This document shows, piece after piece, positions 14,138-14,282 of a stretch of DNA of 14,282 nt. The stretch's first letter is position 1. Each line of letters opens with the position of its first letter. The position numbers were made by a program, and so were the translations under genes. The notes under the pieces were generated by a model. That model was not told the DNA's origin, ran no database searches, and saw only the letters and a program-made list of their open reading frames with translations. The stretch lies in contig CAAGND010000153.1 in NCBI GenBank assembly GCA_900771185.1, positions 1 to 14,282 on the forward strand. Direction: 5' to 3'. This DNA is from Clostridia bacterium. Its GTDB lineage: Bacteria; Bacillota; Clostridia; Oscillospirales; Acutalibacteraceae.

Positions 14138-14282
14138 TTAAGCGACAAACTGACTTCGCAATTCTTGTGGGGTCAGTTTTGTTTTAAGTTGGATGCGTTG
14201 GTCATTGTAAAAATGGATGTACTCATCTATGAGGAGGCGCGCCTCCTCATAGGTTTGAAGTTTTACGCGGTAAATGCACTCA
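14138..14282 (-). CDS. IS3-family transposase, C-terminal 47 residues (partial)
   Basis: Hand translation of the minus strand gives a frame open from the window edge to TAA at 14140-14138. It includes YEEARLLIDEYIHFYNDQRI followed by QLKTKLTPQELRSQF. This matches the typical end of the IS3-family OrfB integrase domain (rve), whose hallmark is a YIxFYNxxRxQ...LTPxExR pattern just after the last catalytic Glu. The N-terminal part, the DDE residues and any OrfA are beyond the window, so intactness cannot be judged. It ends 97 bases after the deacetylase stop, on the opposite strand. Confidence 0.85.
   Translation of the reverse strand, partial: ECIYRVKLQTYEEARLLIDEYIHFYNDQRIQLKTKLTPQELRSQFVA
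14227..14252. repeat. Perfect 26-bp palindrome inside the transposase gene
   Basis: The half-site CTATGAGGAGGCG is followed at once by its exact reverse complement, with no spacer. It encodes the YEEARLLI part of the transposase C-terminus. The centre is GGCGCGCC. Confidence 0.9.

Larger units (their letters stand above)
14091..14282 (-). mobile_element. IS3-family insertion sequence, one end (partial)
   Basis: The transposase C-terminus (14138 onward) runs off the right edge, and the element end should lie between its stop and the deacetylase gene. TG at 14091 is the best guess for the terminus. The inverted repeat partner and target duplication are outside the window, so the left boundary is tentative. 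Confidence 0.5.

Overview
The window reads as a chromosomal segment of an anaerobic member of the Firmicutes (class Clostridia, probably near the Oscillospirales/Ruminococcaceae). The signs are a type III glutamine synthetase, a split ferredoxin-rich glutamate synthase, many cysteine-rich iron-sulfur proteins, strong GGAGG-like ribosome sites, TTGACA/TATAAT-like promoters and a low-to-mid GC base composition. The placement is inferred from protein character only.

Layout. Positions 1-4055 (minus strand) hold a four-gene glutamate synthase operon, in transcription order: class II glutamine amidotransferase, ferredoxin-FMN glutamate synthase core, a 16-cysteine ferredoxin, and an FAD/NAD(P) oxidoreductase cut by the window start. 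Diverging from it is glnA (4453-6540), a type III glutamine synthetase. Together they form the GS-GOGAT ammonia assimilation pair. The 397-base divergent region between them is the most interesting part. Its two promoters are near mirror images (TTGACA-17-TAAAAT). Each predicted transcript starts with a 5-bp hairpin carrying an A1/G4 hexaloop, and in each case that hairpin is mutually exclusive with an intrinsic terminator placed before the first gene. This looks like a pair of co-regulated attenuators of the ANTAR antiterminator type. The same region holds eight TGCA motifs in 151 bp, one in the spacer of each promoter.

Further right are an aldo/keto reductase with two C-terminal 4Fe-4S clusters (6693-7835), a 588-base gene-poor gap, and a glycogen phosphorylase (8424-10829). 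The gap holds two strong hairpins and a possible small minus-strand transcription unit with a 23-codon ORF. Aspartate kinase (10893-12209, minus) converges on the phosphorylase, and the two share a 15-bp hairpin terminator. Divergent from aspartate kinase is a PdaC-like polysaccharide deacetylase lipoprotein (12553-14040) that starts at TTG. The window ends in the C-terminal part of an IS3-family transposase on the minus strand, which contains a perfect 26-bp palindrome.

The first half is one functional module for nitrogen assimilation. The rest are mostly single-gene units with their own promoters: redox, glycogen breakdown, aspartate-family amino acids and cell-wall modification. I saw no tRNA, rRNA, CRISPR array, lysine riboswitch or T-box.
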